This document shows positions 42,628 to 51,640 of a DNA stretch of 62,551 nucleotides, in pieces. The notes below the pieces were generated by a model. It saw only the letters and a program-made list of their open reading frames with translations, searched no databases and had not been told where the DNA came from. The stretch lies in contig CAJTYJ010000019.1 of the NCBI GenBank assembly GCA_910583895.1, positions 1 to 62,551 of the forward strand, written 5' to 3'. This stretch comes from an uncultured Lachnospiraceae bacterium. GTDB lineage: Bacteria > Bacillota > Clostridia > Lachnospirales > Lachnospiraceae. Position 1 is the stretch's first letter, and each line of letters starts with the position of its first letter. Made by a program: the position numbers and the translations under genes.

Positions 42628-43071
42628 ATGTATAGTGATAAAGTGATGGATCATTTTCAGAATCCGAGGAATGTAGGAGAGATTGCGGATGCCAGCGGAG
42701 TTGGGACGGTTGGAAATGCAAAGTGCGGGGATATTATGAGGATTTACCTGGACATCGATGAAGCGCAGGTGATCCGGGATGTGAAGTTTAAGACGTTTGG
42801 CTGCGGGGCGGCGGTGGCTACCAGCAGTATGGCCACAGAGCTTGTGAAAGGAAAGACAATCTATGAGGCTTTGCAGGTGACAAACAAGGCGGTGATGGAG
42901 GCGCTGGACGGGCTTCCGCCGGTGAAAGTGCACTGTTCGCTTCTGGCGGAAGAGGCGATCCATGCAGCCCTTTGGGACTATGCAAAGAAGCATGATATAG
43001 AGATCGAAGGGCTGGAAAAGCCGAAGTCGGATATCCACGAAGGAGAAGAAGAGGAGAGCGAAGAGTACTAA
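42628..43071 (+). CDS. nifU: Iron-sulfur cluster scaffold (NifU/IscU N-terminal type)
   Basis: This 147-residue scaffold protein has the three conserved cysteines Cys33 ('AKCGD'), Cys59 ('FGCGAA') and Cys103 ('HCSLLAEEA') that assemble the cluster, with Asp35 beside the first. It takes sulfur from the nifS product. The acidic C-terminal tail 'GEEEESEEY' is variable. The ATG at 42628 follows AGAGGA. The last codon is 2 bp from the mnmA start. Confidence 0.95.
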   Translation: MYSDKVMDHFQNPRNVGEIADASGVGTVGNAKCGDIMRIYLDIDEAQVIRDVKFKTFGCGAAVATSSMATELVKGKTIYEALQVTNKAVMEALDGLPPVKVHCSLLAEEAIHAALWDYAKKHDIEIEGLEKPKSDIHEGEEEESEEY

Positions 43072-43073
43072 GT

Positions 43074-44150
43074 ATGGAGAAAAAGAAGGTCGTCATTGGC
43101 ATGTCCGGCGGCGTGGATTCGTCGGTGGCTGCATGGCTTCTGCAAAGGCAGGGGTATGAGGTCATGGGAGTGACCATGCAGATCTGGCAGGACGAAGATC
43201 CGGATACGGAGGCGGAAAACGGCGGATGCTGCGGTTTAAGCGCAGTGGAGGATGCCAGGCGTGTGGCCTCTGCCCTTGGAATCCCTTATTATGTGATGAA
43301 TTTTAAAAAAGATTTTAAGGAGCGGGTCATCGACTATTTTATGGACGAGTATCTCCGGGGAAGGACGCCCAACCCCTGCATTGCCTGCAATCGATATGTC
43401 AAGTGGGAATCCCTTCTGCAGAAAAGTCTGGCCATCGGGGCGGATTTTATCGCTACGGGGCATTACGCACAGGTAGAACAGCTTCCAAACGGCCGGTATG
43501 CGGTAAAGAGGTCCAAAACGGCGGCGAAGGATCAGACCTATGCCCTCTACAATCTGACGCAGGAACAGCTTTCCAGGACTTTGATGCCGGTGGGGGCTTA
43601 TACAAAAGAAGAGATCCGCAGCATGGCGGAGGAACTTGGGCTTCTGGTTGCCAAAAAGCCGGACAGCCAGGAGATCTGTTTTGTGCCGGACAAGGATTAC
43701 GCCCGGTTTATTGAGGAGCATGCAGGAAGGAAGATTCCGGAGGGGAATTTTGTCTGGACAGACGGAACCGTCATTGGCAGGCACAAAGGGATCACCCATT
43801 ACACGGTGGGGCAGAGAAAGCGTCTGGGACTTTCCATGGGAAGGCCGGTGGTGGTGACGAAGATCTGCCCGGATACCAATGAAGTGGTGATCGGGGAGGA
43901 GCAGGATGTATTCTGCCAGAGCCTTCGGGCGAACCGTCTGAACTGGATGGCCGCAGAGCAGCCAAAGGGCGAGGCGCGCTTTCTGGCAAAGATCCGCTAC
44001 AATCACAAAGGGGCACTCTGCAGTGTGCGCATGACCGGGGAACATGAGGCGGAATGCATCTTTGATGAGCCGGTCCGTGCCGTGACGCCGGGACAGGCGG
44101 TGGTCTTTTACGATGGAGACTACGTGGCCGGAGGGGGAACCATAATCTGA
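43074..44150 (+). CDS. mnmA: tRNA 2-thiouridylase MnmA
   Basis: This 358-residue enzyme adds sulfur to U34 of Lys, Glu and Gln tRNAs. The PP-loop 'SGGVDSS' lies at residues 11-17; Cys102 ('PNPCIACNR') and Cys202 ('SQEICFVPD') are the catalytic pair. It needs a persulfide from a cysteine desulfurase, here the operon's nifS. It starts 2 bp after nifU, so co-translation is likely. MnmA proteins with a three-cysteine 'CC' region (C52-C53) may bind a cluster in some bacteria, but this is uncertain. Confidence 0.95.
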   Translation: MEKKKVVIGMSGGVDSSVAAWLLQRQGYEVMGVTMQIWQDEDPDTEAENGGCCGLSAVEDARRVASALGIPYYVMNFKKDFKERVIDYFMDEYLRGRTPNPCIACNRYVKWESLLQKSLAIGADFIATGHYAQVEQLPNGRYAVKRSKTAAKDQTYALYNLTQEQLSRTLMPVGAYTKEEIRSMAEELGLLVAKKPDSQEICFVPDKDYARFIEEHAGRKIPEGNFVWTDGTVIGRHKGITHYTVGQRKRLGLSMGRPVVVTKICPDTNEVVIGEEQDVFCQSLRANRLNWMAAEQPKGEARFLAKIRYNHKGALCSVRMTGEHEAECIFDEPVRAVTPGQAVVFYDGDYVAGGGTII

Positions 44151-44270
44151 AAAGTTTCATTGCTTTCATTCATCATTTTTGATGTACAAAAGGTGTACAG
44201 TGGTCTCCTAAGAGGGGATAACTGTGGACAGGATTCGATCAAAAGAAGAAAAAAGGAACGGGGAGGACCT

Positions 44271-45236
44271 ATGGAGATACGCAGACTTCGGGTTGGACAT
44301 CTGCTTCTGCCTTCCAATGTGCTGATGGCGCCTCTGGCCGGCTACACCTGTTATCCGTTCCGGATGCTGGCGTACGAGCTTGGGGCGGGGCTTTGCTTTA
44401 CGGAGATGGTCAGCGCCAACGGCTTGAAATACAAAGATCTTGCCACAAAACGGCTGCTTTTTACGACGAAGCAGGAGCCGGTTCAAGCAGTTCAGCTTCT
44501 GGGCGGCAATCCGGCTGTGATGGAGGAGATGGCGGGAAGCGAGCTGTTAAAGGACGCGGATCTGATCGACATCAATATGGGCTGCCCGGTTCCCAATGTG
44601 TTCAAAAGCGGAGAGGGGAGCGCCCTGATGCTGGATCAGAAGCGGGCGGCGGCCATCATCCGGGGCTGCAAAAAGAGCGGAAAAGTGGTGACCGTCAAAT
44701 GCCGGACCGGAATCCGGGAGGATGAAATGTTTACAGCAGAGTTTGCCCGGATGTGTGAGGATGCCGGGGCGGATCTGATCACGATTCACGGCAGAAGCCG
44801 AAGTATGATGTACGACGGGGAACCCTGCTTTAGGGAGATCCGGCAGGCAAAGGCAGCAGTGGGGATTCCGGTGATTGCAAACGGAGGGATCTTTTCTTTG
44901 GCGGATGCAGAAAAGATGATGGAGCAGACGGGTGCGGATGGGGTGATGATCGCCCGCTACGGACTGGAGCACCCTTTTATTTTCAGTGAACTGACCCAAA
45001 AATCCTGCAAAAAAAGTTCCCTGCAGCTTTTAAAAGAACAGATGGAGCTGACAGACCGATATTATGATGAGACATTTACGCTGACGTATATGCGGAAGCT
45101 TTCGGCCTATATGATGAAAAAGAAAAAAGGGACCAAGCAGTACAAAGCGCGGCTGTATCAAAGCGGAAGCCTGGAAGAACTTTGGGAAGTAATCGCATTG
45201 ATTTTTGGACAGCATACAGGCGAACGGGTATGTTAG
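44271..45236 (+). CDS. tRNA-dihydrouridine synthase (DusB-like)
   Basis: This 321-residue flavoenzyme reduces uridine to dihydrouridine in tRNA. The (beta/alpha)8 barrel shows 'LMAPLAGYTCYPFRMLAYEL', the catalytic cysteine in 'INMGCPVPNV', and FMN contacts in 'VIANGGIFS'. The C-terminal helical domain is shorter than in E. coli DusB. The ATG at 44271 follows GGGGAGG; the open frame upstream has no RBS. Adjacent mnmA makes a tRNA-modification pair. A large LRR gene follows after 60 bp. Confidence 0.92.
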   Translation: MEIRRLRVGHLLLPSNVLMAPLAGYTCYPFRMLAYELGAGLCFTEMVSANGLKYKDLATKRLLFTTKQEPVQAVQLLGGNPAVMEEMAGSELLKDADLIDINMGCPVPNVFKSGEGSALMLDQKRAAAIIRGCKKSGKVVTVKCRTGIREDEMFTAEFARMCEDAGADLITIHGRSRSMMYDGEPCFREIRQAKAAVGIPVIANGGIFSLADAEKMMEQTGADGVMIARYGLEHPFIFSELTQKSCKKSSLQLLKEQMELTDRYYDETFTLTYMRKLSAYMMKKKKGTKQYKARLYQSGSLEELWEVIALIFGQHTGERVC

Positions 45237-45296
45237 CAGCAAATATGCTGCTGACGGATCTGGCAGAATTTGTGCACGACGGGGGAAAGAAGCAGG

Positions 45297-48200
45297 ATGG
45301 AAGAATTCAGAATCAAAGATGGAGTGTTGGAAGCCTATGTGGGAAGGGCAGAAGAGGTTTTGGTACCAGAGGGGGTTCATACCATCGGGGAAGGCGCTTT
45401 TAAGGCGTGTGTCTCTCTGAGACGGACAGTCCTGCCGGCAAGTCTTCGCCGCATTCTGACAGGTGCGTTTAAAGGATGCCGAAAACTTCAGGAGGTGGAG
45501 ATACCGGCACAGGTGTCTTATGTGGGAGACTATGCCTTTCATCGCTGTCACGCGCTGAAGAAAATCTCTCTGCCTGCGGGGGTGGAGGCTCTGGGAGACT
45601 GTGTCTTCCTCTACTGCGACAGTCTGACGGAGGTCCGTATGCCGGGGGTAAAAAGTCTGGGCAAACAGGTGTTTGTCAACGATGTGCTCCTGGAAAAGCT
45701 GGAGATCTCCCGGGAACTGGATAAAGAATGCATCTGTGATGTCTTTACTGGCTGCGGGATGATCCGGGAGATTGCCTTTTCCGGGGGAACCTGCGAACGC
45801 ATCCCCAATGCGGTGGAGGCGGTGGCAGGAGAGCAGAGCCTTTCGCCTCTGGTCCGTGCCATCGCGGTGGATGTACTGAGGATGATGGAGCTGAAGGGCC
45901 GTTGTCTGGTCCGCTTTCTGACCAATTTAAAGCATGTGGAGATTCCGGAGGGCATCGAGGTCCTTGGAAAAAGCTGCTTTTTTGACCGGCGGGGCATTCT
46001 GTCGGTGTCGTTTCCGGAGTCTTTGAAAGAGATCGAAAGCCGTGCATTTCGCAACTGCATCAATCTGGAGAAAGTGGTCTTTTGCGGGGCCGGGGTGAAG
46101 ATTCAGGAAGATGCGTTTAAAAACTGTTCCTCGTTAAAGTATGTGCAGATTGGCGGAGGGCCCGTCTATGAGTTTGACGGAATCGAGAGACTGTCCGATC
46201 AGGAAACGCCGGAACTGGTCCGGCTGATCCAGCGCCAGGTGCTGGGGAATTTCCGCATCAGCGGCAGGCTGCTTTTTCAGTATCTGGGAGCAGAGTCCCG
46301 GGTTGTAGTGCCGGAGGGGATTGAGCACATCGCAGAAGAGGCTTTTGCGGGCAACGAGGCTGTGGATCGGGTGATCCTTCCCAAAAGTTTGAAATCCATT
46401 GGAGCTTATGCGTTCAAGGACTGCCTGCTTTTGCAGACCGTGATGCTGCCGGAAGGGTTGGAAGAGATCGGCCGGGGCGCCTTTGCAAACTGTGTGAAAC
46501 TGATTCGTCTGCATCTGCCTGATCCGGTGACAAAAGTGGAGGCAGAGACCTTCAAGCACTGCAGGGTACTTCGGGAAGTTGCTTTTGGACCAAAGCTTGC
46601 GGCCATCGGGGAACAGGCCTTTTACAAATGCCTGCTGTTCAAAGATCTGCAGATTCCGGAAAATCTTTTGTCCATCGGACAGATGGCTTTTTATGGGTGC
46701 ACCGGTCTGAAGGAAGTCCGTATTCCGGCAACCGTGCGTCAGGTGGGGAGCCTGGCTTTTGCCGGAAGCGGTGTGAGGCGGGCCTGGATCGGTTCGGACG
46801 GCAGACATTTTGGGCCGGAAGTGTTTGGAGACTGCAAAAAATTAAAAGCACTGTTTTTGGAGGAAGGTGCAGTGCACATTTCGGATAAACTGGCTTTTGG
46901 ATGCGGCATGCTCTCCCAGGTGGCACTGCCTGGAACGATTCGGTCCGTCGGGAGCAATGTCTGGGAGGAAACGCCGTTTCTTGCAAAATGGACAGAGCAG
47001 GCACAGGAGGATCCAGGGAACATCGGAGCGATTTTCTGGGATGGACGCTGGCTGGAAGGACCGGTGCAGCTTCCAAAGCAGGTCCGGATCGTGGCCGGAG
47101 GGGCTTTTTACGGGAATCAGAACATTACCAGAGTGCATCTGCCGGCCGCCGTTTCCTGGGTTGGCCCGGCCGCCTTTAAGGGGTGCAGGGCGCTCAGAGA
47201 AGTGGTCTGGTCCGCTGGCCTGGCAAAGGTGGAACCAGAAGTATTCTCTGGCTGTACGGAACTTGAACGCATAAGGAACGGGGAAGAAGAAAGGCCGCTG
47301 TGGGCCGATTTGGAGTCACACAGGTGCCTGGAGGTCTCCGGCGAATCGGACAGGGGATGCAGTCCGGTCTGGCAGTCTGTCGGGGAGCGGGCTTTTTACC
47401 GGTGTATTTATCTGAAAGAAACGGACCTTACGGGGGCAGAATTCATCGGGAAAGAGGCATTTTCTGGATGCCGCGTTTTGCGCAGAAGTCCGGTGAACCA
47501 TAAGGTCAGAATCGAAGAGCGGGCTTTTGAAGATACCGGCTTTACCCAGGGGGAGGCCCAGACTTTGCCCGTGGCCGGCGGCGTGATCCTCTCCGGGGAT
47601 TTCTGTGAGGGAGAGATCCGCCTGCCGGAGGGGATCACCAGGATCGCTCCTTATGCCTTCGCCGGAAATCAGAAGATTCAAAAAGTCATCTTTCCGGACA
47701 GTCTGGAACAGATCGGCGAAGGGGCTTTTTTTGGCTGCAGCAGTCTTTTAGAAGTATTTCTGCCAAAGAGTCTTTGCAGCATCGAAGGGCGGGCTTTTGA
47801 AAAATGCATTTCTTTAAAACAGATTGAGACGTCTGCCGTACAGGTGGGGCAGGGTGCTTTTGCGTTCTGTACCGGGCTGTCAAAGGCGGTGCTTTACGGG
47901 GTACCTATACTTGCGCCGGGGCTTTTTGAAGGGTGCCGCTCTTTGAAGCAGTGTGTCTGTGAGCGGGCAGAGGAGGCAAAAGAGCGAAGTTTCTTGGGAT
48001 GCCGGTCTCTGGAAGTCTTTGATCATAGCAGACTTGGCCGGATTGGTGTCCGTGCGTTCGAAGGATGCGACTATTTGAAGAGCGTGGAGCTTTCAAAGGA
48101 TGTTTGTGTGGAGCCTTATGGATTCGGGGACTGCGGACGGCTTGAACGGATCGTTCTGTCCAAAAACCGGATCCGTCTGAAAGAATATGCCTTTTCCGGC

Positions 48201-49385
48201 TGTACGGCCATCCGGCAGGTGGAGCTTATGGGGACGTGCTGGGAATTTGCCGGCTATGCGGATCTTTTTCGGGAATCGTTTCCTCAGGTGGTAAGGCAGA
48301 TTTTTTACAGTGCGCTGAGCTGCTTTCAGGTGGAGCAGGAACAGGTGCTTACAGGCTACACAGGAGCCGGGCGGATGGTGAAAATTCCGTCTGGAATCCG
48401 CCGGATTGAGGCAGAGGTATTTCGGGACGTTCTGACACTGGAAGAGATCGAGATTCCGGACAGTGTGGAGATGATCGGCGCCCGGGCTTTTCACGGGACA
48501 AGGTGGATGGAGCGGCAAAGAACCCATGACCCGATGGTGACGGTCCGGGGGATGCTTTTAGACGGCTCAGGGTGCCGGGGGGAAGTGACGATCTTAGAAG
48601 AAATCTCGCTGATCTGCGGCTGGGCATTTGCCGGCGGACTGGGAATTGAGAAGATTCGTTTTCAGTCTGACCGGGTCCGGGTGATGGAATATGCGTTCCG
48701 AAACTGTATTTTCTTAAAAGAGCTGGAGTTTCCCGATGGCCGAACGGTGACTCTTACCGGACTTACGGACCGGGAAAAGGAGCTGGAGCCTCTGGCAAAG
48801 CAGGTGGTCATGGACCGGCTGAACTGTTTTAAGACAGCAGAAGACGGAATGCTTGTGGAGTGTACCGGCAATATTCCCAGGCTTTTGCTGGCGGACGGGA
48901 TTACGTCTGTCGGAGAGGAGGCTTTTGGGGACAGCAATCTTCTGACGGAGGTGATCTTTCCCAAAACGGTGCAGGCCATCGGCCGGAGGGCTTTTGCGGG
49001 ATGCAAATGGCTTCGGAAGGTAGAAAGCGCAGACGGGGTAAAAAAGATTGGAGAACAGGCGTTCTTGGGCTGCGGGAGGCTGGAAACGGCGGAGTTTTCC
49101 GAAAATCTGCAGGAGCTTGGGGCAAGGGCCTTTGAACACTGTACATCTTTGCGGGAGATTCTGCTTCCGGAGGGGCTTGTGGAGATCCCTCCAAGAGCTT
49201 TTTACCGGTGTCACAGTCTGGCAAAGGTGCAGATTCCTTCCACGCTGAAGCGAATCGGAAAGGAGGCCTTCGGATTTTGCAGAGGGCTTGCACAGGTAGA
49301 ATTGCCGGACAACGTCGTGGTGGAGGAGCGGGCTTTTGCGGGGTGTGAGGGCATCCAAAAAGCCGGTCCTGTCCTGGAGAAATAA
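45297..49385 (+). CDS. Giant BspA-type leucine-rich-repeat protein, no signal peptide
   Basis: This 1362-residue protein consists almost wholly of BspA/treponemal LRRs of about 23 residues, pattern L-x-x-V-x-L-P-x-x-L-x-x-I-G-x-x-A-F-x-x-C. No signal peptide, anchor or enzyme domain is seen, whereas BspA proteins are normally secreted. Two kinds of non-LRR insert recur. One, about 50 residues, is seen at residues 179-229, 301-350, 991-1042 and 1159-1210: a helix with 'LVR' or similar, then a 'G-x-L-x-x-Y-x-G' strand and 'V-x-I-P-x-G-I'. The other begins 'G-x-x-L-x-G' and carries a 'G-x-V-x-L-P' turn. The ATG at 45297 follows GGGGGAAAGAAG. It is in line with dus and an aldo/keto reductase gene. 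A binding or scaffolding role inside the cell is inferred. Confidence 0.85.
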   Translation: MEEFRIKDGVLEAYVGRAEEVLVPEGVHTIGEGAFKACVSLRRTVLPASLRRILTGAFKGCRKLQEVEIPAQVSYVGDYAFHRCHALKKISLPAGVEALGDCVFLYCDSLTEVRMPGVKSLGKQVFVNDVLLEKLEISRELDKECICDVFTGCGMIREIAFSGGTCERIPNAVEAVAGEQSLSPLVRAIAVDVLRMMELKGRCLVRFLTNLKHVEIPEGIEVLGKSCFFDRRGILSVSFPESLKEIESRAFRNCINLEKVVFCGAGVKIQEDAFKNCSSLKYVQIGGGPVYEFDGIERLSDQETPELVRLIQRQVLGNFRISGRLLFQYLGAESRVVVPEGIEHIAEEAFAGNEAVDRVILPKSLKSIGAYAFKDCLLLQTVMLPEGLEEIGRGAFANCVKLIRLHLPDPVTKVEAETFKHCRVLREVAFGPKLAAIGEQAFYKCLLFKDLQIPENLLSIGQMAFYGCTGLKEVRIPATVRQVGSLAFAGSGVRRAWIGSDGRHFGPEVFGDCKKLKALFLEEGAVHISDKLAFGCGMLSQVALPGTIRSVGSNVWEETPFLAKWTEQAQEDPGNIGAIFWDGRWLEGPVQLPKQVRIVAGGAFYGNQNITRVHLPAAVSWVGPAAFKGCRALREVVWSAGLAKVEPEVFSGCTELERIRNGEEERPLWADLESHRCLEVSGESDRGCSPVWQSVGERAFYRCIYLKETDLTGAEFIGKEAFSGCRVLRRSPVNHKVRIEERAFEDTGFTQGEAQTLPVAGGVILSGDFCEGEIRLPEGITRIAPYAFAGNQKIQKVIFPDSLEQIGEGAFFGCSSLLEVFLPKSLCSIEGRAFEKCISLKQIETSAVQVGQGAFAFCTGLSKAVLYGVPILAPGLFEGCRSLKQCVCERAEEAKERSFLGCRSLEVFDHSRLGRIGVRAFEGCDYLKSVELSKDVCVEPYGFGDCGRLERIVLSKNRIRLKEYAFSGCTAIRQVELMGTCWEFAGYADLFRESFPQVVRQIFYSALSCFQVEQEQVLTGYTGAGRMVKIPSGIRRIEAEVFRDVLTLEEIEIPDSVEMIGARAFHGTRWMERQRTHDPMVTVRGMLLDGSGCRGEVTILEEISLICGWAFAGGLGIEKIRFQSDRVRVMEYAFRNCIFLKELEFPDGRTVTLTGLTDREKELEPLAKQVVMDRLNCFKTAEDGMLVECTGNIPRLLLADGITSVGEEAFGDSNLLTEVIFPKTVQAIGRRAFAGCKWLRKVESADGVKKIGEQAFLGCGRLETAEFSENLQELGARAFEHCTSLREILLPEGLVEIPPRAFYRCHSLAKVQIPSTLKRIGKEAFGFCRGLAQVELPDNVVVEERAFAGCEGIQKAGPVLEK

Positions 49386-49392
49386 TGGAGGA

Positions 49393-50493
49393 ATGTTTGC
49401 TTTGCGGTATCGGGAATTGGGAAGAACAAGGATCCGGGTGTCAGAGATCGGTTTTGGAACGATTCCGGTTCTGAAGGGAAACGTGCCGGTGCTTCCGGAT
49501 TATTACAATCTGGAAGAAGAGGAGGCGCTTGAAGTGATGGAGGCGGCTTTCCGGCTTGGGTGCAATCTGTATGACACGGCGATCGTGCCGGAATATGGGG
49601 ATGCGGAAGTGAAGCTTGGAAAGTTTGCGGCCAGAGTGGGGAGAGAAAAGCTGATCCTTTCCGATAAGGCGCGGTTCTTTGACGGCAATGAGATGTACCA
49701 GGCGGTGGAGACTTCCTGTAAAAATCTGGGAACGTATGCGGACCTGTATTTTGTTCACCAGGTGGATGCAGAACATGAGGAAGAGGTTTTTGGGGCCGGA
49801 GGGGCGCTGGACGCTCTGGCAGAACTAAAAGAAGAAGGCAGGATTCGTTTTGCAGGCATCGCTTCCCATTATTATGACACACTTCTTCGGGGGGCGAAGG
49901 ATTCCCGGGTGGATGTGCTGCAGGGCAGCGGCAACATCTTAGAACGAGGAATGCTGGAACGGATCCAGAGGGAGGACGCATTTCGGGAAAAGGGGCTTAT
50001 GATCAACAAAGTCTATGCGGCGGGACTTCTGCCGTCCTTTTTTCCGGTGCGTACACTGATTGGCGGTGTGCTGTCCTACCCGGTGTCCTGCGCGCTGATC
50101 GGACTTGGCACGAAGGAACAGGTCGGTGCGGCCATGGCATGGGACACACAGAAAGAAGCAGGAGCGCTTCCCTCCTTTGAGGAGGTGCTGTCGGTGCTGG
50201 AAAAATGGTACGGGCCCATTGCCTGCGATCGCTGTCAGAGATGCGTCTGTCCTTATGGCACCGAGATCCACACAATCTTCCGGCAGTTCCAGTATTATTT
50301 TATGGGAAAAGATTACTGGGCACTCAAAAAGCTGGGGCTGGGAATCGAAGAAAGTGCGTCCTGGTGCTTAAGCTGTACACAGATGCCCTGTATGAAGCAG
50401 TGCCCTTGGAAGATCAGGATACCAGATGAGATGCAGAAAGTCCGGGATCTGGTTCGCGCCCGGGATACGCAGCTTCAGCGCGGGGACCGCTAA
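49393..50493 (+). CDS. Aldo/keto reductase with Cys-rich (4Fe-4S-like) C-terminus
   Basis: This 366-residue protein has an aldo/keto reductase barrel: 'SEIGFGTIPV' near residue 18, 'NLYDTA' (Asp and Tyr region) and a C-terminal segment with cysteines in 'CDRCQRCVCPYG' and 'CLSCTQMPCMKQCPW'. This C-x2-C-x2-C/C-x2-C-x4-C-x3-C pattern resembles two iron-sulfur cluster motifs. Such fusions are common in anaerobic clostridia (family knowledge). The electron acceptor and substrate are unknown. The start ATG at 49393 follows GGAGG closely, 7 bp after the LRR stop, so the two are probably co-translated. Confidence 0.87.
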   Translation: MFALRYRELGRTRIRVSEIGFGTIPVLKGNVPVLPDYYNLEEEEALEVMEAAFRLGCNLYDTAIVPEYGDAEVKLGKFAARVGREKLILSDKARFFDGNEMYQAVETSCKNLGTYADLYFVHQVDAEHEEEVFGAGGALDALAELKEEGRIRFAGIASHYYDTLLRGAKDSRVDVLQGSGNILERGMLERIQREDAFREKGLMINKVYAAGLLPSFFPVRTLIGGVLSYPVSCALIGLGTKEQVGAAMAWDTQKEAGALPSFEEVLSVLEKWYGPIACDRCQRCVCPYGTEIHTIFRQFQYYFMGKDYWALKKLGLGIEESASWCLSCTQMPCMKQCPWKIRIPDEMQKVRDLVRARDTQLQRGDR

Positions 50494-50519
50494 AACGTAA
50501 AACAAGGATAAAGTGAGAA

Positions 50520-51548
50520 TTGACGTATTTGGGAAATGATCGAATCAGGATTGCTGATATTGCGGATGAACTGGGAGTGAGCACGGCCACGGTATCCAAT
50601 GTGATCCATGGGAAAACGAAGAAAGTATCAGGCGAAACCATGAAACGTGTGCAGAAGCTTTTGGAAGAGAGACAGTATATTCCAAGCATGGCAGGGATAC
50701 TTCTGGCGCAGAATAATTCTAAGATGATCGGGGTGGTTATCAATGATCATGAGAAATATGGAGGACACACACTGGAAGATCCGTTTATTTGTGCATCGTT
50801 AAATGCACTGGCAAAAGAGATTGAGCGGGCAGGAAAATTCCTCATGCTGAAAGTTACGGATCAATGGAATGAAATTCCCAGGTTTGCTTCTATGTGGAAT
50901 ATGGAAGGTATGGTGCTGATCGGCTATTGCGAGCAGGATTATAAAAAACTGAGGGAACAGATGCATATCCCGTTTGTGGTCTGTGACGGATATATGAAAA
51001 GTTCCGGAAATCTTGTAAATATTGAGATCAATCATCAAGATGGCGGGGCTCAGGTCGGACGCTATCTAAGAAGCAAGGGGCATAAGGCCGTGCTTTGTAT
51101 AGCGGATAACAGGCTGTGCATGGATATGGAACGATATATGGGATTAAAAAGCGAGATTCCAGATGCAGAACTTATGGTGATTCCCATGGAGCAGGAGGTG
51201 CGCACTGCTTTTTATATGGAACATTTAGAAGAAATAAAAAAATACTCCGCGGTTTTTGCCGTGTCTGATTATTATGCAATGGATTTTATTCTGTTTTTGA
51301 ACCGTGCGGGGATATCCGTGCCGGAGGAGATGTCAGTAGTCGGGTTTGATGACGTAAGGGAGTGTGAAAAGTTTGTGCCGGCGCTGACCACGGTAAAACA
51401 GGATCAGGAACAAAGGGCAGCTCTGGCAGTTGAACTGTTAAGCCGGTTAAGAGATGGAACATGCAGAGACCAAAATGTGAAGCTGCCGGTAAGTTTGATC
51501 GAGCGTGACAGTGTGCGTGAGGTAAAAATGCACAAAGAATGTGTCTGA
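50520..51548 (+). CDS. LacI family transcriptional regulator, paralogue of the 15286 gene
   Basis: This 342-residue regulator has an N-terminal helix-turn-helix ('IADELGVSTATVSNVIHG') nearly identical to the one at 15286 and an effector domain ending 'LTTVKQDQEQRAALAVELL'. The TTG at 50520 is the best start: AAAGTGAG lies upstream and no ATG keeps the whole HTH. It lies 26 bp after the aldo/keto reductase and 92 bp before the AAC(3)-like gene, which it may control. Because the HTHs are so alike, the two LacI proteins might bind related operators. No such site was found before the AAC gene. Confidence 0.86.
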   Translation: MTYLGNDRIRIADIADELGVSTATVSNVIHGKTKKVSGETMKRVQKLLEERQYIPSMAGILLAQNNSKMIGVVINDHEKYGGHTLEDPFICASLNALAKEIERAGKFLMLKVTDQWNEIPRFASMWNMEGMVLIGYCEQDYKKLREQMHIPFVVCDGYMKSSGNLVNIEINHQDGGAQVGRYLRSKGHKAVLCIADNRLCMDMERYMGLKSEIPDAELMVIPMEQEVRTAFYMEHLEEIKKYSAVFAVSDYYAMDFILFLNRAGISVPEEMSVVGFDDVRECEKFVPALTTVKQDQEQRAALAVELLSRLRDGTCRDQNVKLPVSLIERDSVREVKMHKECV

Positions 51549-51576
51549 ATTTTGTCATAGGTTATGCGTTTAACTT

Positions 51577-51605
51577 TTGCTATTTATCAGGGTTCCTTTT
51601 ATAAT
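51577..51605 (+). promoter_or_regulatory. Sigma-A promoter for the AAC(3)-like and MFS genes
   Basis: TTGCTA (51577-51582) and TATAAT (51600-51605) are separated by 17 bp, 35 bp before the start codon. Confidence 0.8.
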
Positions 51606-51640
51606 ACAACTGCAATGACGCAGATTGGAGGAATCACAAA

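Noticed and set aside
45611..49358. Long antisense frames under the LRR gene
   Set aside because: They mirror the repeat codon pattern; none has an RBS or recognisable domain.
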